Part shown: positions 1 through 11,700 of the stretch, one piece after another
How positions within the stretch are numbered: the stretch's first letter is position 1
How the letters are laid out: the number at the start of each line of letters is the position of its first letter
Assembly: GCA_028753945.1 (NCBI GenBank)
Contig: JAPNXP010000006.1
Coordinates: 1,674,001-1,738,000, forward strand
Direction of reading: 5' to 3'
Source of the DNA: Hexactinellida sp. DTS-2022
Taxonomy: Eukaryota; Porifera; Hexactinellida
Length of the DNA stretch: 64,000 nucleotides
Program-made: the position numbers and the translations under genes
The notes under the pieces: model-generated
Seen by the model: the letters and a program-made list of their open reading frames with translations, nothing else
Told to the model about the DNA's origin: nothing
The model's database searches: none

Positions 1-32
1 ATTAGTTTCTTCTGAATTCTCGAGTGACCCAT

Positions 33-418
33 TTAAAGTTGATGAACAAGGTCATTAGTTTGATCTGTATGAAAAGCAACTGAGGGATGTACAAAGGAGG
101 TATTTGGATGCGAAGATGAATTTAAGACACTTACTTCTTCGTTTGGAATGGGATAATCATCTTCGCCAGTAGAAAAATTTGAAAACCGTGTGCTTTCAAA
201 AAGTGGCAACTCATCAGACTCTATTTGAAAGTTCATCAAATATGATACACATTGCCACTGTAATTCTACTACGCCCCTTACCGCCCTCCGATAACATTCA
301 CGTGTGATATTTGTATTACATTTGCGGTGCTGCCAAAACGAACAATTTTCACACTGAATTGCTTCTTTACGTGGTCATACAGTTTGACCACATTCGAGGC
401 ATGGATCAACGACAGTTC
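33..418 (-). pseudogene. Decayed transposon protein with PHD-like zinc finger
   Basis: Read on the minus strand, a cysteine/histidine pattern PCLECG..CENCSFWQHRKC..QWQC starts near 410. It resembles the N-terminal PHD-like finger of metazoan transposon proteins (consensus C..CG..V.PRQEA..C..C..WQH..C). The finger is broken: an in-frame TGA stands where the family has an arginine codon, and a late cysteine position reads Tyr. About 68 further residues, acidic and Ser/Thr-rich, run to a stop at 33. No transposase core follows. The pattern match is by eye; a single-copy host PHD gene is less likely because of the stop. Confidence 0.45.
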
Positions 419-509
419 CATTAATATTAGAATTTACGAATAGTGAATTATTAGAGATAAAAATAGATAAATAATTGATACTTTGCCTACCTTACGATAA
501 TATATATAT

Positions 510-855
510 CAGGGCCGGATTAAGCTGGTGGACGGTAGATTCAAGTAGATTTAAGTGTTCCTGCGTAGGAATAACATACACAATTCTGTAAAATGAAATC
601 AATATCAAATACACATTGACCATTGAACGCTTTTTGGAAACAAATTAGTTAACACATTAATCGACAATGATTACTATATACTCATAAGATAGTTAAGATT
701 ACTATAATGTCAATAAGCTCTTCTATATCTCAACAAAAGATGCAGTGAGACCAATTAATGTTAGGCATGGCGGTCCCACTCTGGTGGTGGGCGGCCCCCT
801 TTGGTGGGCGGCCCTGTTCAGCTGAACATTCTGAACGTGCCTTAATCCGGGCCTG
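510..855. mobile_element. hAT-type MITE with CAGGGCCGGATTAAG termini
   Basis: Inverted termini CAGGGCCGGATTAAG and CTTAATCCGGGCCTG bound 346 bp with no coding potential. The flanks are TA-rich, so the expected 8-bp duplication cannot be read cleanly. This terminal motif is common among animal hAT derivatives. Confidence 0.7.
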
Positions 856-1269
856 TATATACGTGTATCAACGAGTTTGTAAAATAGCCTTATAAGTTAA
901 GAGTGTTATCAGATAAACTAACTATAATTGCTCATCAATTAATTATATAGCTTCAGGGTGAAAACTAATTGAATAAACATAGATAGAATGGTTCATTAGT
1001 AGTATATTTTGGTTTGTAGACGTTTTGCTTTTTATACGTTTTGGTAGTAGACGTTTTGACCTGCGCCCAGTATATCAACGCATATTTTCGGCAGGAATAG
1101 GGCCGATTTAAGGAAAAAGGTTATACCTCAATGGAAGATAAAACCCATAACATCCCATAACGTAATAAGGTCAAAGAGTATGATATCAACTTATCTGTTT
1201 CTGACAATTTCCAGGTACGTATTGGATTAGATTTACTTTCCAATGAAAGTAGAATTCCTTAATAATTGA
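856..1269. other. AT-rich spacer, nothing recognised
   Basis: No credible reading frame, terminal repeat or RNA gene is visible here. Confidence 0.5.
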
Positions 1270-2605
1270 AACTATACTGAAAGATATTAGTGCTAGATTA
1301 CAAGAGGATAACTTAACTATCAATTTGCCACCCAACCAATTTGATTTAGCAAAATTTGAGTCCGATTTATTACATTTTAATAATATTCTAATCATCTGCT
1401 CTTCTGTTTCCTCTGATTTAGAATTTTATGATAAATTAAAAGTAAATACTCATATAGTCCCCAGTCCCCTAGATTGTTACAATAACCTAGGACAGGCATT
1501 ATTTCACTCATTTTTAATTAACTATGAAAGTATGAATAAATATTATGGCTCGATGGCTATAATTTTTATGGGTCTAAAGGGCCGAAGTTGTTCCTGGGTT
1601 CTTACACTGTTTTGAACTTATTCAATTTGAAACATGTAGAAGATTTGCAGATTCGTTCAAGTTTACTGATAATCTCATTGAAAAATATACGCTAATTAAT
1701 TAATACTCGTATGCTTAGCATCCGCACCAGAGCTATTTAGTGACCTAAATTATATATCAGTAAATAACTTATTCAACAAAAATTATGTACTATGTATTAA
1801 CTTGACTCAAAACTCAGTGAGTAATATATTCCATCAAGAGTTTAGTGATGAGAGCAATGTAGAGGCGTTCAAAAGAGGGAATTTCACTAATTTGATATCA
1901 CAGCAAACTTTAAGACGAATTAAATCAGACGTTAAATATAGAGAGAGATTTTCCAAAGATGACTCTGTGTATATTTTGGATACTCAACAGTATTTCCGTT
2001 CGATATTACCAGATGATCTGTTACCTTGTTATGTCCAATATGTCGTACAAGATCCATTTATAAACCATTTATATACATAAAACTAAAAAGCAGATTGAAA
2101 TATTCAAAATATTCAAAATGAAAACACAGTTCTTAATATAGATGCAACTGGTTCCATTATTAGAAGGCCACCAATGTACAAAAAGTCGATCTATTATTAT
2201 GCTCTTACACTGCAACATCCTGTATACTGGTGCAGAAATGTTCAGTAGTGGTCATGGAAATGCAAAAATCACCCATTTTGAATAAATGGGTACTAACTTG
2301 TAAGGCAATTCTATAGAAGGTTTAAAAATTGACCAATTTGAAATGGACTATAGTTGGGCCATAATGCACATCAGATGGTTAGCGTTTATAAACTGAGTAT
2401 AGCACTATATTTGTGTAAATGTTTGGAAATTGTAAGCGACAAAATTAGCACCAAGTTAACCATTCCAACTGTTTTGCATCTTTGTTCGGCATATACACTG
2501 ACCGGCCAAAAGTATTTGAACAGCAATAATTTGTATTTATACATTCAAGATTCTAGCAGCATAATAGCATTGATGGATTCATCAACACTACTATATACAT
2601 AATAC
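1270..2605 (+). pseudogene. Decayed transposase-like protein (DATGS motif)
   Basis: Three open stretches (about 1325-1615, 1802-2080, 2354-2602) lie in order on the plus strand, separated by stops and frameshifts. Between the last two, near 2125-2230, the translation reads NIDATGSIIRRPP followed by SIYYYALTLQHP. An Asp in a DATGS context followed by YYYAL is typical of MULE-like or related transposase cores in invertebrate genomes. The third stretch contains PTVLHLCSAYT, which in such proteins lies downstream of the core. The family assignment rests on memory of these motifs and is tentative. The lesions make it non-functional. Confidence 0.4.
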
Positions 2606-3288
2606 GATATTTAAAGTATAATAAAATAGCAAAAAATATGAATTTACATTTATATGGAGGTGTTAAATTCATTAACTTTATAATTAGCTAATTAAATATA
2701 TAATTTCTGATCATCAAGATGTAATGAGAATATAGAAGTTCTGATTGCAGATTTGAATTCCACATGATCAAATTACTCTGGGTGCATGATTTCAAATCAT
2801 TATGTTCATTTTCTACTGAAATACAGCCACATTCCCATTTGTGCCACTTGTGCCACAAGTGGCACGTGGCAGATACACCTATGCCACTTGATGGAAATTG
2901 ACTAAAATGACGTCAATTCAATATATTTTGTAAATTATAACTATAGCAAGATATTTATAATCATTTCAGAGTAGTTTAAACAGCCGTTAATAAGTTACCA
3001 GACTTCTATTGTGTCTGCAATAAAATTCCAATTGTTCAAATACATTTGGCTGGTTAGTGTATTATGCATCAAATAAGCTACAAAATAGATAAAAATAGAC
3101 ATAAAGGTAAATTATTAGTGCTATATGCGTTTGGTGCGATGGTAAAAGTAGCATATGGAAGAAATAAATCTTGTTTTTGAATCTTTGTGTATTTTGCTGA
3201 GAACATGAATTAATGTTGCCTCAAGTTACCAAGAGCCTGTTAGATATATAAGAATTAGGTTAGGAGATCTCAAAATCTATAGTTCAGA
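2606..3288. other. AT-rich intronic or intergenic DNA
   Basis: No gene seen. A short self-complementary segment near 2853-2876 (GTGCCACTTGTGCCACAAGTGGCAC-like) is the only structure noticed. Confidence 0.4.
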
Positions 3289-3650
3289 ATGCTAACGAAT
3301 ATTCGAAATGTAAAGAACGAACCTTTTTCTAAACGAAGAATATTCGAATATTCGTCGTTTGGATGACTAAGCAATAATTTAATCAATTTCTAGACTCAAA
3401 GTACATAGGAAATAGGTGTTAATAATGTTACAATGGTTTAATAATAATTACAAAGTGTATTATAAGCAAGTTAACTAATTATCAGTTAGTTTAGATAGAA
3501 AATTCTATTTACCATCTCTCCAAGCTAAACAAAAGTCATATAGTTGTCCAAAAGTAGTCAACGAATATCCGTTTTTCAATCTAATATTCGTCCAAACGAA
3601 TATTCGTTCAATCATTTCGATCGAATATTCGGTAGATTCGTTTCAACACT
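3289..3650. repeat. Repeat rich in CGAATATTCG palindromes
   Basis: The palindrome GAATATTCG recurs at both ends of this segment, in both orientations (3297-3353 and 3560-3640), around AT-rich filler. This resembles a palindromic MITE, but exact termini and a target duplication were not resolved. Confidence 0.35.
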
Positions 3651-3845
3651 AATTTTATTGATGATTACCCTGAAAATATTGAAAGTGATACATATAGAAA
3701 AACGTCTCCTTTTGAAAAACGAGAACTAAGCTTGTATATAAAAGATAATGACAAAGACAAATTGGAAACGCTAAACTATAATAAATCATTATCGAATTAT
3801 CACAAAATATATGATTTAGTAGCTTGTTCACTCGATTATAAAAAA

Positions 3846-3960
3846 TCCAAAATTGCAGCCTGTGCCGACGCATGTTCCTTTGGTGGCACTATATTTTTGT
3901 GGTTTTTTATTGATAGTGCCTCCAAAGGAACATTCTGTCGGCACAGGCTGCAATTTTGGA
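3846..3960. repeat. 115-bp hairpin, copy 1
   Basis: The left half TCCAAAATTGCAGCCTGTGC pairs with the right half ending GCACAGGCTGCAATTTTGGA. The arms continue through the ATGTTCCTTTGG/CCAAAGGAAC block to a small AT-rich loop. It is nearly self-complementary over its whole length. Confidence 0.85.
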
Positions 3961-4092
3961 TTTTTTTCGCCCAGTCATCAACACCTCAAGGTGTCAAGAA
4001 CCATTTGTTAAGTGGTCCGAGTCACAAGGATGGTAGATAAATTTGAAGTCTGTTTCTACCATAAACCATCTTGAGTTTAACGCCATTCATTC

Positions 4093-4492
4093 TAGAGCCG
4101 AGCGATAAGACACGAACACGATACGATTTCGTGTTCGTGTCGTGTTAGGCCAAAGTTTTCGTGTTCGTGTCGTGTTGGGCAAAGATTTTCGTGTTCGTGT
4201 CGTTTTCGTGTTCAAAGTTCATGTATCGTGTCGTGTTCGTGTCTTGTTTGGTTAAAGTTTCATGGGAGTTTTGTTATTAATATTATACAATACTTGTGGT
4301 ATACAAGTTATTGTATAATATTCGTAGGTTATGATCTCAATTCATTATATGTATTCATTAATTTTCCAACTATGTATTTCGTGTTGATATTGGTGTTTCG
4401 TGTTGACGTTCGTGTTTCGTATTCGTGTTTCGTGTTGGCGTTCGTGTTCGTGTCAGTCTTAAAGACAAATCTGAACACGACGCTCACCTCTA
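4093..4492. mobile_element. hAT-type MITE with CGTGTTCGTGTCGTGTT repeats
   Basis: The termini are TAGAGCCGAGCG and CGCTCACCTCTA. A perfect 8-bp duplication ATTCATTC flanks it (4085-4092 and 4493-4500). The interior is degenerate GTGTTCGTGTC repeats. The mirrored arm near 6735-6755 carries the unoccupied site with a single ATTCATTC, confirming the insertion. Confidence 0.88.
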
Positions 4493-6020
4493 ATTCATTC
4501 ATTATGTATTGATAATAAATTATATTATTAGTTATTTATTTATTTTAGCAATGTTATCCACGGTGAGTTGAGTAAATTTCTTTATTAGTTAATTAATTTA
4601 ATCCATTGTATAGTATTGCTACAAATAAATAGAAGCCAGCTGCAATTTATAAGTTAAATCAATTTAATTATCGCAAGTTGTAACAATAGTGAAAGATTTA
4701 ACAAGTTAAATCAATATAATTATTACAAGTTGAAACAATGGAATTAGATTTCACAGTATTACAGAAATTGAAGTGTGAGTAAACAAAGAAATTTCAACCC
4801 CCATTTATGGCAGAAATTAAACCCTTTATTGAAAATTTTCTTCTCCCATCAGACGCAGAATTTTATGGTGAATTCAAATATGAAATAGAATTTGTGGATT
4901 TAGTAAAACATTTTTTACTGTGCCGACACAGTTCTAATCTTACTGCCTTTATTATTAAATCCCCGTAGACGGTGCCCTGGCCAGACCTCTATATATTGAG
5001 GGCTGAAACTTGGCATGTAGGTTCGGAGTGACCGTCTAATTTGCACCTGGGGTTACGATTTTTGATCAAATAATTTTAACACCTATTTAAACTAATTATG
5101 GCTATTACATGAAATCATACCTTGTGAATTTGATAAAATTTTCATACTGGATAGCTAATTTAATTCTACACCTTTTGGAAAATAAAAAATAAAAAACTTT
5201 ACGTTAATTTATGCCACAAATCGGGGTTTAAATTTCTTTGTTTACTCACACTTCAGTTTCAGTAAAACTGTTAAATCTAATTCCATTGTTTCAACTCATT
5301 ATTATATATTGATTCAACTTGTGAGATCGAGTAGGCTTCTATTTTCCAATTGAAAACTAAGATTATATATTTCATAACAACGACAGTTTATGTGATTATA
5401 TTTCCTTCTGCAAGAATATTTTTGCACAATGACATATTTAATTCTAATTAATTCGCTCTGTGTTTTAACTTATAGAGACGGTTCCAATTAATTATTGGGG
5501 TTATCGAGTGCGCTGAATTTAAATATAGGAATGAAATTCAATTAGATTATTAATTATTGCAAATAATTGAACTTAATTTATTTTGATGTACATAATATTG
5601 GTGTTAAATTATTAATAGATTAATTAAATATTTATACTAATTAATTAAATATCATAAATCTCAGAAATCAAATAAGATAGAAACAAACATCCAATTTATC
5701 AATTGATCCTTATGCCACGTAACACCTCTACAAATGGGTCTTGACACCTTGAGGTGATGATGACATCGTCAAAAAAATGTGTTTTTACAATTTTGTTAAT
5801 TCGATATATAAAATGGGTCAGTTGATGTTGGGTGATGACCCAACACTCACATAAAAAATGCTGAGTCATCAGATATTATAATATACTCAAACTTGAATAT
5901 CTCTAAAATTAAGTGATCTAAATGGAAACTTCCACCACTCTAAGGGTCGATGCCTTCTGTAACACCTTTTTGAAATAATTTAACACCTTCATAGTGGTGA
6001 TGACATAGTGAAAAGAAAAA

Positions 6021-6133
6021 TCCAAAATTGCAGCTGTGCCGACAGCATGTTTCATTGGAGGCACTATCAATAAGCCACCACCAAAATATAGTGCCACCAA
6101 AGGAACATGCGTCGGCACAGCTGCAATTTTGGA
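6021..6133. repeat. 115-bp hairpin, copy 2
   Basis: Same arms as copy 1 (TCCAAAATTGCAGC / GCTGCAATTTTGGA), inside the composite. Confidence 0.8.
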
Positions 6134-6861
6134 TTTTTCTATTTTTCTCCGTAGACGGTGCCCTGGCCAGAGCTTTATAGTTGATGGGCTTAAACTTGGC
6201 ATGTAGGTGCGATGGGACGTCTAATTTGCACCTGGGGTTACGATTTTTGATTAAGAAATTTTTGACACATCTTTAACACCTTTCAAATTTTGTCTGGTCC
6301 ATAACTCAAAATATGTTTTACTAAACCCCCAAATTTTATTTACATTTGGATTCGCCATAAAATTCTGCGTCTGATGGGAGAAGAAATTTTTCAATAAAGG
6401 GGTCAATTTCTGCCATAAATGGGGGTTGAAATTTCTTTGTTTACTGACACTTCAATTTCAGTAAAGTGTTAAATCTAATTCTATTGTTTCAACTTGTAAT
6501 AATTATATTGATTTAACTTATTAAATCCTACTCTAGTGATTCAACTTGCGATAATTATATTGATTTAACTTATAAATTCCAGCTGGCTTCTATTTAATTC
6601 TAGTATTACTATACAATTGATTAAATTAAATAATATAATATAAGGAATTTGTTGACTCAACTCAACCAACCATGGATAACATTGCTAAAATAAATAACTA
6701 ATAATATAACTTATTATCAATACATAATGAATGAATGGCATTAAACTCAAGATGGTTTATGATAGAAACTAACTTCAAATTTATTTACCGTTCCTTGTGA
6801 CTCGGATCAAATAACAAATGCTTCTTCACACCTTGGGCGTTGATGACTTGGCGAAAAAAAA

Positions 6862-6973
6862 TCCAAAATTGCAGCCTGCGCCGACAGCATGTTCCTTTGG
6901 AGGCACTATCAATAAACAACACAAAAATATAGTGCCCCCAAAGGAACATGCGTCGGCACAGGCTGCAATTTTG
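6862..6973. repeat. 115-bp hairpin, copy 3
   Basis: Forms the right outer end of the composite starting at 3846. The arms are TCCAAAATTGCAGCC and GGCTGCAATTTTG. Confidence 0.8.
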
Positions 6974-8162
6974 TTTTCCTTCCTTATCCTCTCCACAGAA
7001 CAGAGTATTATTAATTAAGAACCCAAATTTTCAGGATAAGTGTCTCATGGGTTACAGATGTGCACCTGGGGTCACGATTTTTTATTACACATTTTTGGCC
7101 ACATGTTTGCACCTGTTTAATGCTAGAAACAGAATAAGAAATAGTGCGTGAATAACTATTTATATGCATTCGATAGAGAATTAATTTCTACATCTTTTCA
7201 CAGTGCACGAATTATTAAATTTGTTTCGTTTGTGCCACAATAGAGTTGCAAATTTCCTTTGTTTACTAACACTTCAGTTCAATTGAAAGTGTTAAATCTA
7301 ATCTATTGTTTTGACTCGTGATTATTATATTGATTCAACTTGTGAGATAGAGTAGGCTTCAATTTTATAATTGAAAACTAAGATTTTACATTCCATAACA
7401 ACGACAGATTATGTGATTATATTTACTTCTGCGAGAGATTATTGTATTGTTAATATACTGACGTAATTAATTATAATTAATTCAGTCAGTACAAGACTAT
7501 ATAGATGCTTCCAATTTGTTTATTACGGATTATCGAGTGTGCGGAATTGAAATTTGATAGCCACATTAATTAATTTATTATTTATGACAAAATAATTTAA
7601 CTTAATAACTGTAAGTTGACATTGAAATTTGTGTTATATTATAAATAATATTTATAATTATATATACTAATTAATTAAATATCATAAATCTCAGAGATTA
7701 TTGAAGATAGAAACAAACTTTCAATTTATCAATTGGTCCTTATGGCACGTGCCACCTATACAAGTGGGTTTTGACACCTTGAAGTGATGATGACATCGTC
7801 AAAAAAATTATTTTTACAATTTTGTGAATTAAATATTTCGCATGGGTTGGTTGGAGTTGGGTGAATACCCAACACGCAGATAAAAAATGCTGAGTCATCA
7901 CATATCATATTCTACTGAAACTTGAATATCTCTAAAATGAAGTGAGCTAAATGGAAACTTCCACCACTCTAAGGGTCGTTGCCTTCTGAAACACCTTTCT
8001 GAAATGATTTAACACCTTCATAGTGATGATGACAGGGCGAAAAAAAATTCAAAATTGCAGCCTGTGCTGACAGCATGTTCCTTTGGAGGCACTATCAATA
8101 AACCACCAACAAAATATAGTGCCACCAAAGGAACATGCGTCGGCACAGGATGTAATTTTGGA
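6974..8162. mobile_element. Hairpin-family unit, partial
   Basis: Begins with the CACAGAACAGAG / CACCTGGGGTCACGA landmark and ends with hairpin 8048-8162. It has the same order and orientation as 25690-26939. Tandem palindromic repeats are absent. No coding capacity. Confidence 0.6.
8048..8162. repeat. 115-bp hairpin, copy 4
   Basis: Slightly degenerate arms, with the family CATGTTCCTTTGG core intact. Confidence 0.75.
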
Positions 8163-8534
8163 TTTTTTTTGAAATATTTTGACATAAGAAACGTCCTATA
8201 GTCACAAACATGTATGCGAAGTTTTAAATTCTATTTCAAAAAAATGTTGTCAATAAATTTTTTAACATTTTTTGTAATATTTTTTTACATTATGAGTAAC
8301 AATGTAAAAAATAATACAAAATAAAAATTCTAAATTTTTATCCAGAATCATAAACATCCGTATCTCCCATTTAACTTGATTTAAGGTGTGTATTTTTTGC
8401 CCAAATCCAATCTTGGGAAGGGCCTCAAATTTCAATTTGATCCATGCTCAGTTGAATACTGCGCCAACTTCACACTCGACCATGATGATACATATTCACA
8501 TTGGAACTTGGAAGGTATAATTATATAAGCCTAC
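8163..8534. other. Presumed intron of EFA6-like gene
   Basis: AT-rich and adjacent to the donor at 8534. No exon was recognised. The remaining C-terminal exons of the gene were not found anywhere left of this point. Confidence 0.4.
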
Positions 8535-8799
8535 CTTAACCCAGTTTTTAGGCTTGTTCTTGAGTTGCTCGAGGGGCATTTTGTCAGGAGAATACTTCTC
8601 CAAATCATTTTCTAGCTCATCAACAGTTTTCTCTAAGAACTCAATTTGTTTATCTTTCGCCAGAATGCTTGGTCCGATAGGAATTGTAGGGCGGGAGAAT
8701 GTTGTGGAGCTGCCGAGAGCTCCAGCCATCGGCTCGGAGGAGTGCAGAGCAGCTGTCAGGTTGACAGCTGATACCCAGCCTTGCATGTCGAGCAGGTCT
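8535..8799 (-). CDS. EFA6: EFA6 exon: PH C-terminus and coiled coil
   Basis: The acceptor CCGCAG precedes 8799 and the donor is GTAGGC after 8535. The 88 complete codons start DLLDMQGWVSAVNL, the C-terminal PH helix with its conserved Trp. FSRPTIPIGPS follows, matching the post-PH segment of PSD proteins. The exon closes with KDKQIEFLEKTVDELENDLE, which looks like coiled coil, and ends on a codon boundary. Confidence 0.92.
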
Positions 8800-11700
8800 C
8801 TGCGGAGTTAGCGTGTTAGTACATAAGTTAAGTTAATACGTATATAAACATTGAAATTACTTATATAGAGCTCAGCTCTAGTAGAGTTCAGTTTTTCACT
8901 ATGTGTATTCAGGCACTGAGAAAGGTCAGTTTTTTTCCAGAGTTTGAAATTGACCTTTAGAAAGTAAGCCTGGGCTTTTAGTATGGGAAAAAATCTGAAC
9001 TCAACAAAGCTCAGCTCTATATAAGGATTCTCATAAACATTTAACATTGTCATTACAATTCAACATTAGCGTATTAAAGTAAGGCTAAAAACAAATAATA
9101 AATATTCGGTATATTCGTTTGTTTATTTCTTTAAACGACTATACGTTAACTGATGTTGAACTTGAGATCAGTAACCCTGCAGCTGCAAGATGGCATAACA
9201 AAACATATGATGAACTATATCGAAAATTAGATGTCCAAAGGATAAACATCAGATAAACAAGTAACTTTAATAATAATGTTTCGATGGCGAATGCAATCTC
9301 GAAGAGTCTTACCACTCAGTGGCGTAACCAAGATTTTTATAAGGGCGAGCAAAGATTGGTAAAGAAGGACAAATTTGTAGACGTGTAACTGTGTGTAAAT
9401 GGAAATATAGGAATCTAAAATAGGAATAAAGGGGAGCGAAAGCTCCCCCTGTTCCTCATTGGCTCCGCTACAGTTTCTATTGACACCTCGACATTAAGAG
9501 CTATACACAATACGAAAAATAAGTAGATAAAATAAGTACAGTAGTCATACGAGTAGCTAACGTTGTGTTTAGCGAGTAAACACTGCAATTATTGACCTAA
9601 TGGGGGAAAAGTTTCTGTATAATTTGTGGATAGTGTAAATTTGAGTAATATCAAATTTACAAATGCTGGAAGTAAAATGTCTCGACCAAGTGTCGTTGCA
9701 TAATAAGCCTGTTATCATTTTTGACTAAACAAAAAGTCAGTTAGCAATGCTTTACATTTTACAAGGTGAAATTGAATTTTCGTAATTCCAAAAATACTCA
9801 AGTTTTTTTTAATTTCCAAATATACTCAACTTTTTACTGACACTCAAATATAAATCTAGATCTTTCCGAATCTACTCATGTTTTTCAAAATAATTCCAAT
9901 TCTACTCAAGTTTTTTCAAAATAATACCAATTCTGCAATGTTTTTGTCAATAAATTCCAAATCTACTCAACTTTCAATAAATTCACAGATCTACTCAAGT
10001 TTAGAAAGGCTATATTTGGTCTATCTTATATAATAAATCATAATGTTTTCGTGTTTGTTTCTTTGTTTGTTTAGAATCGATTGAGGAACTGGTAAAAGCT
10101 ACAGACTTAGGGAATACTACATGTACAAACAAGTTCAATTTCTAAAAAAATATTCACATATTCCATTACAAAATGTATCAAAACCTTTAGCCAATTAAAT
10201 TCGAGGGTTGTTGCAGTATGGATTAGCAGCTAGCATTCAATTAGTATAATTGAATGCTTTAGTGTCTGTCAAATGTTAAGTGTACATTATAGAATACTGA
10301 GACAGTAATCTAATTGATCGAGAGGAAGTTCAGATATCTACACGTAATCAGTTATTTGTGTTCTGTCTGTCTAGCCATTCATTTCTAACATTCCATTGTG
10401 CTATTTGATATCAATAAAATACAATAACTCTCTACATCCCAAAAATTAGGGGTCCACTGGTACAGTTTCTTAGTGATATTTAATTGTATATTTGGAGTCA
10501 ATATACAGTGGAGCCTCCCTAACGGCCCATCCAAATAACGGACAACCCTCGTGGCACGGACGGATTGAATTTAGCATACCAGTATGTCTAATACAAAAGC
10601 AACCTCTAAATAGCGGACAAACTCTAAATAACGGACAACGACTCCGGTCCAAAAGTGTCCGTTGTTCAGAGGCTCTACTGTATTAGTATAAACGGACAAG
10701 CTTTAATATCTAGAAAATTATCTGTTCAAATTAGCATATATATATCCAAATTATTTACTATGACCTTTATAAACCTATAGCTAAGTTCCACGGATATAAA
10801 TAAACAGCTACGGGCCACTCATCAAGAACGACATTTAAATTGAAAAAGAAAATGCTTGAAATACAAGTGAGGGCCGCAGGCCCGAGTACAAGTTGTAAGG
10901 ATTCAATAATCCAATAAAACTTGAGATATTTGGACCAATCCAATAAAACTTGAGTTTATTTGGAAAACTTGAGTATATTTACAAATTAGTTAAGAATTTT
11001 GGGAATTTTCCCCTTGTACAAAGGAATCAACCTAGAATAGACAATGCCTGATGAGATCAGGGTTAAATTAGTGATAACTTATCATAATATATAACATATC
11101 ATATCATATCTATATATCATATCTATCATATCATATATATATATATATATATAGGGAAAATTCCAAAAATAATCAAGTTTTTTAAAAATTTCCAAATATA
11201 CTCAACAATACTCAACTAATTTGTAAATATACTCAAGTTTTTCCAAATACAGGTAAACCTCCCAAAGCGGCACCCATCGGGAGAATGATTTTGTGCCGCT
11301 TCTCGGAGGTTGCCGCTACTCGGAGGTTGCTCGTACAGGTAAACCTACCATAGCGGGACCCATCGGGAGAATTATTTTGTGCAGCTTCTCGGAGGTTGCC
11401 GCTACTCGGAGGTGCCGCTTTGGGAGGTTTTACTGTATACTCAAGTTTTACCGGATTATTCCAAATATACTCAAGTTTTATTGGATTATTCCAAATATAC
11501 TCAAGTTTTATTGGATTATTTCAAATATACTCAAGTTTTATTGGATTATTCCAAATATACTCAAGTTTTATTGGATTATTTCAAATATACTCAAGTTTTA
11601 TTGGATTATTTCAAATATACTCAAGTTTTACCGGATTATTCCAAATATACTCAAGTTTTATTGGATTATTCCAAATATACTCAAGTTTTATTGGATTATT

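Larger units (their letters stand above)
3846..6973. mobile_element. Hairpin-family composite with about 1-kb inverted arms
   Basis: The left arm (3846 to about 4915) reappears inverted near 6335-6973. Both outer ends are the 115-bp hairpin that starts TCCAAAATTGCAGC. Shared landmarks include the cttgagtttaa.gcc block, the AGCCAGCTG block and the AAACAAAGAAATTTC block, all in mirror order. The interior holds a third hairpin (6021-6133) and two direct copies of the CGTAGACGGTGCCCTGGCC segment (about 4968 and 6150). No protein is encoded. It belongs to the same family as 25182-26939 and 52657-56543. Whether it moves by transposase, by Helitron machinery or only by rearrangement is unknown. Confidence 0.6.
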
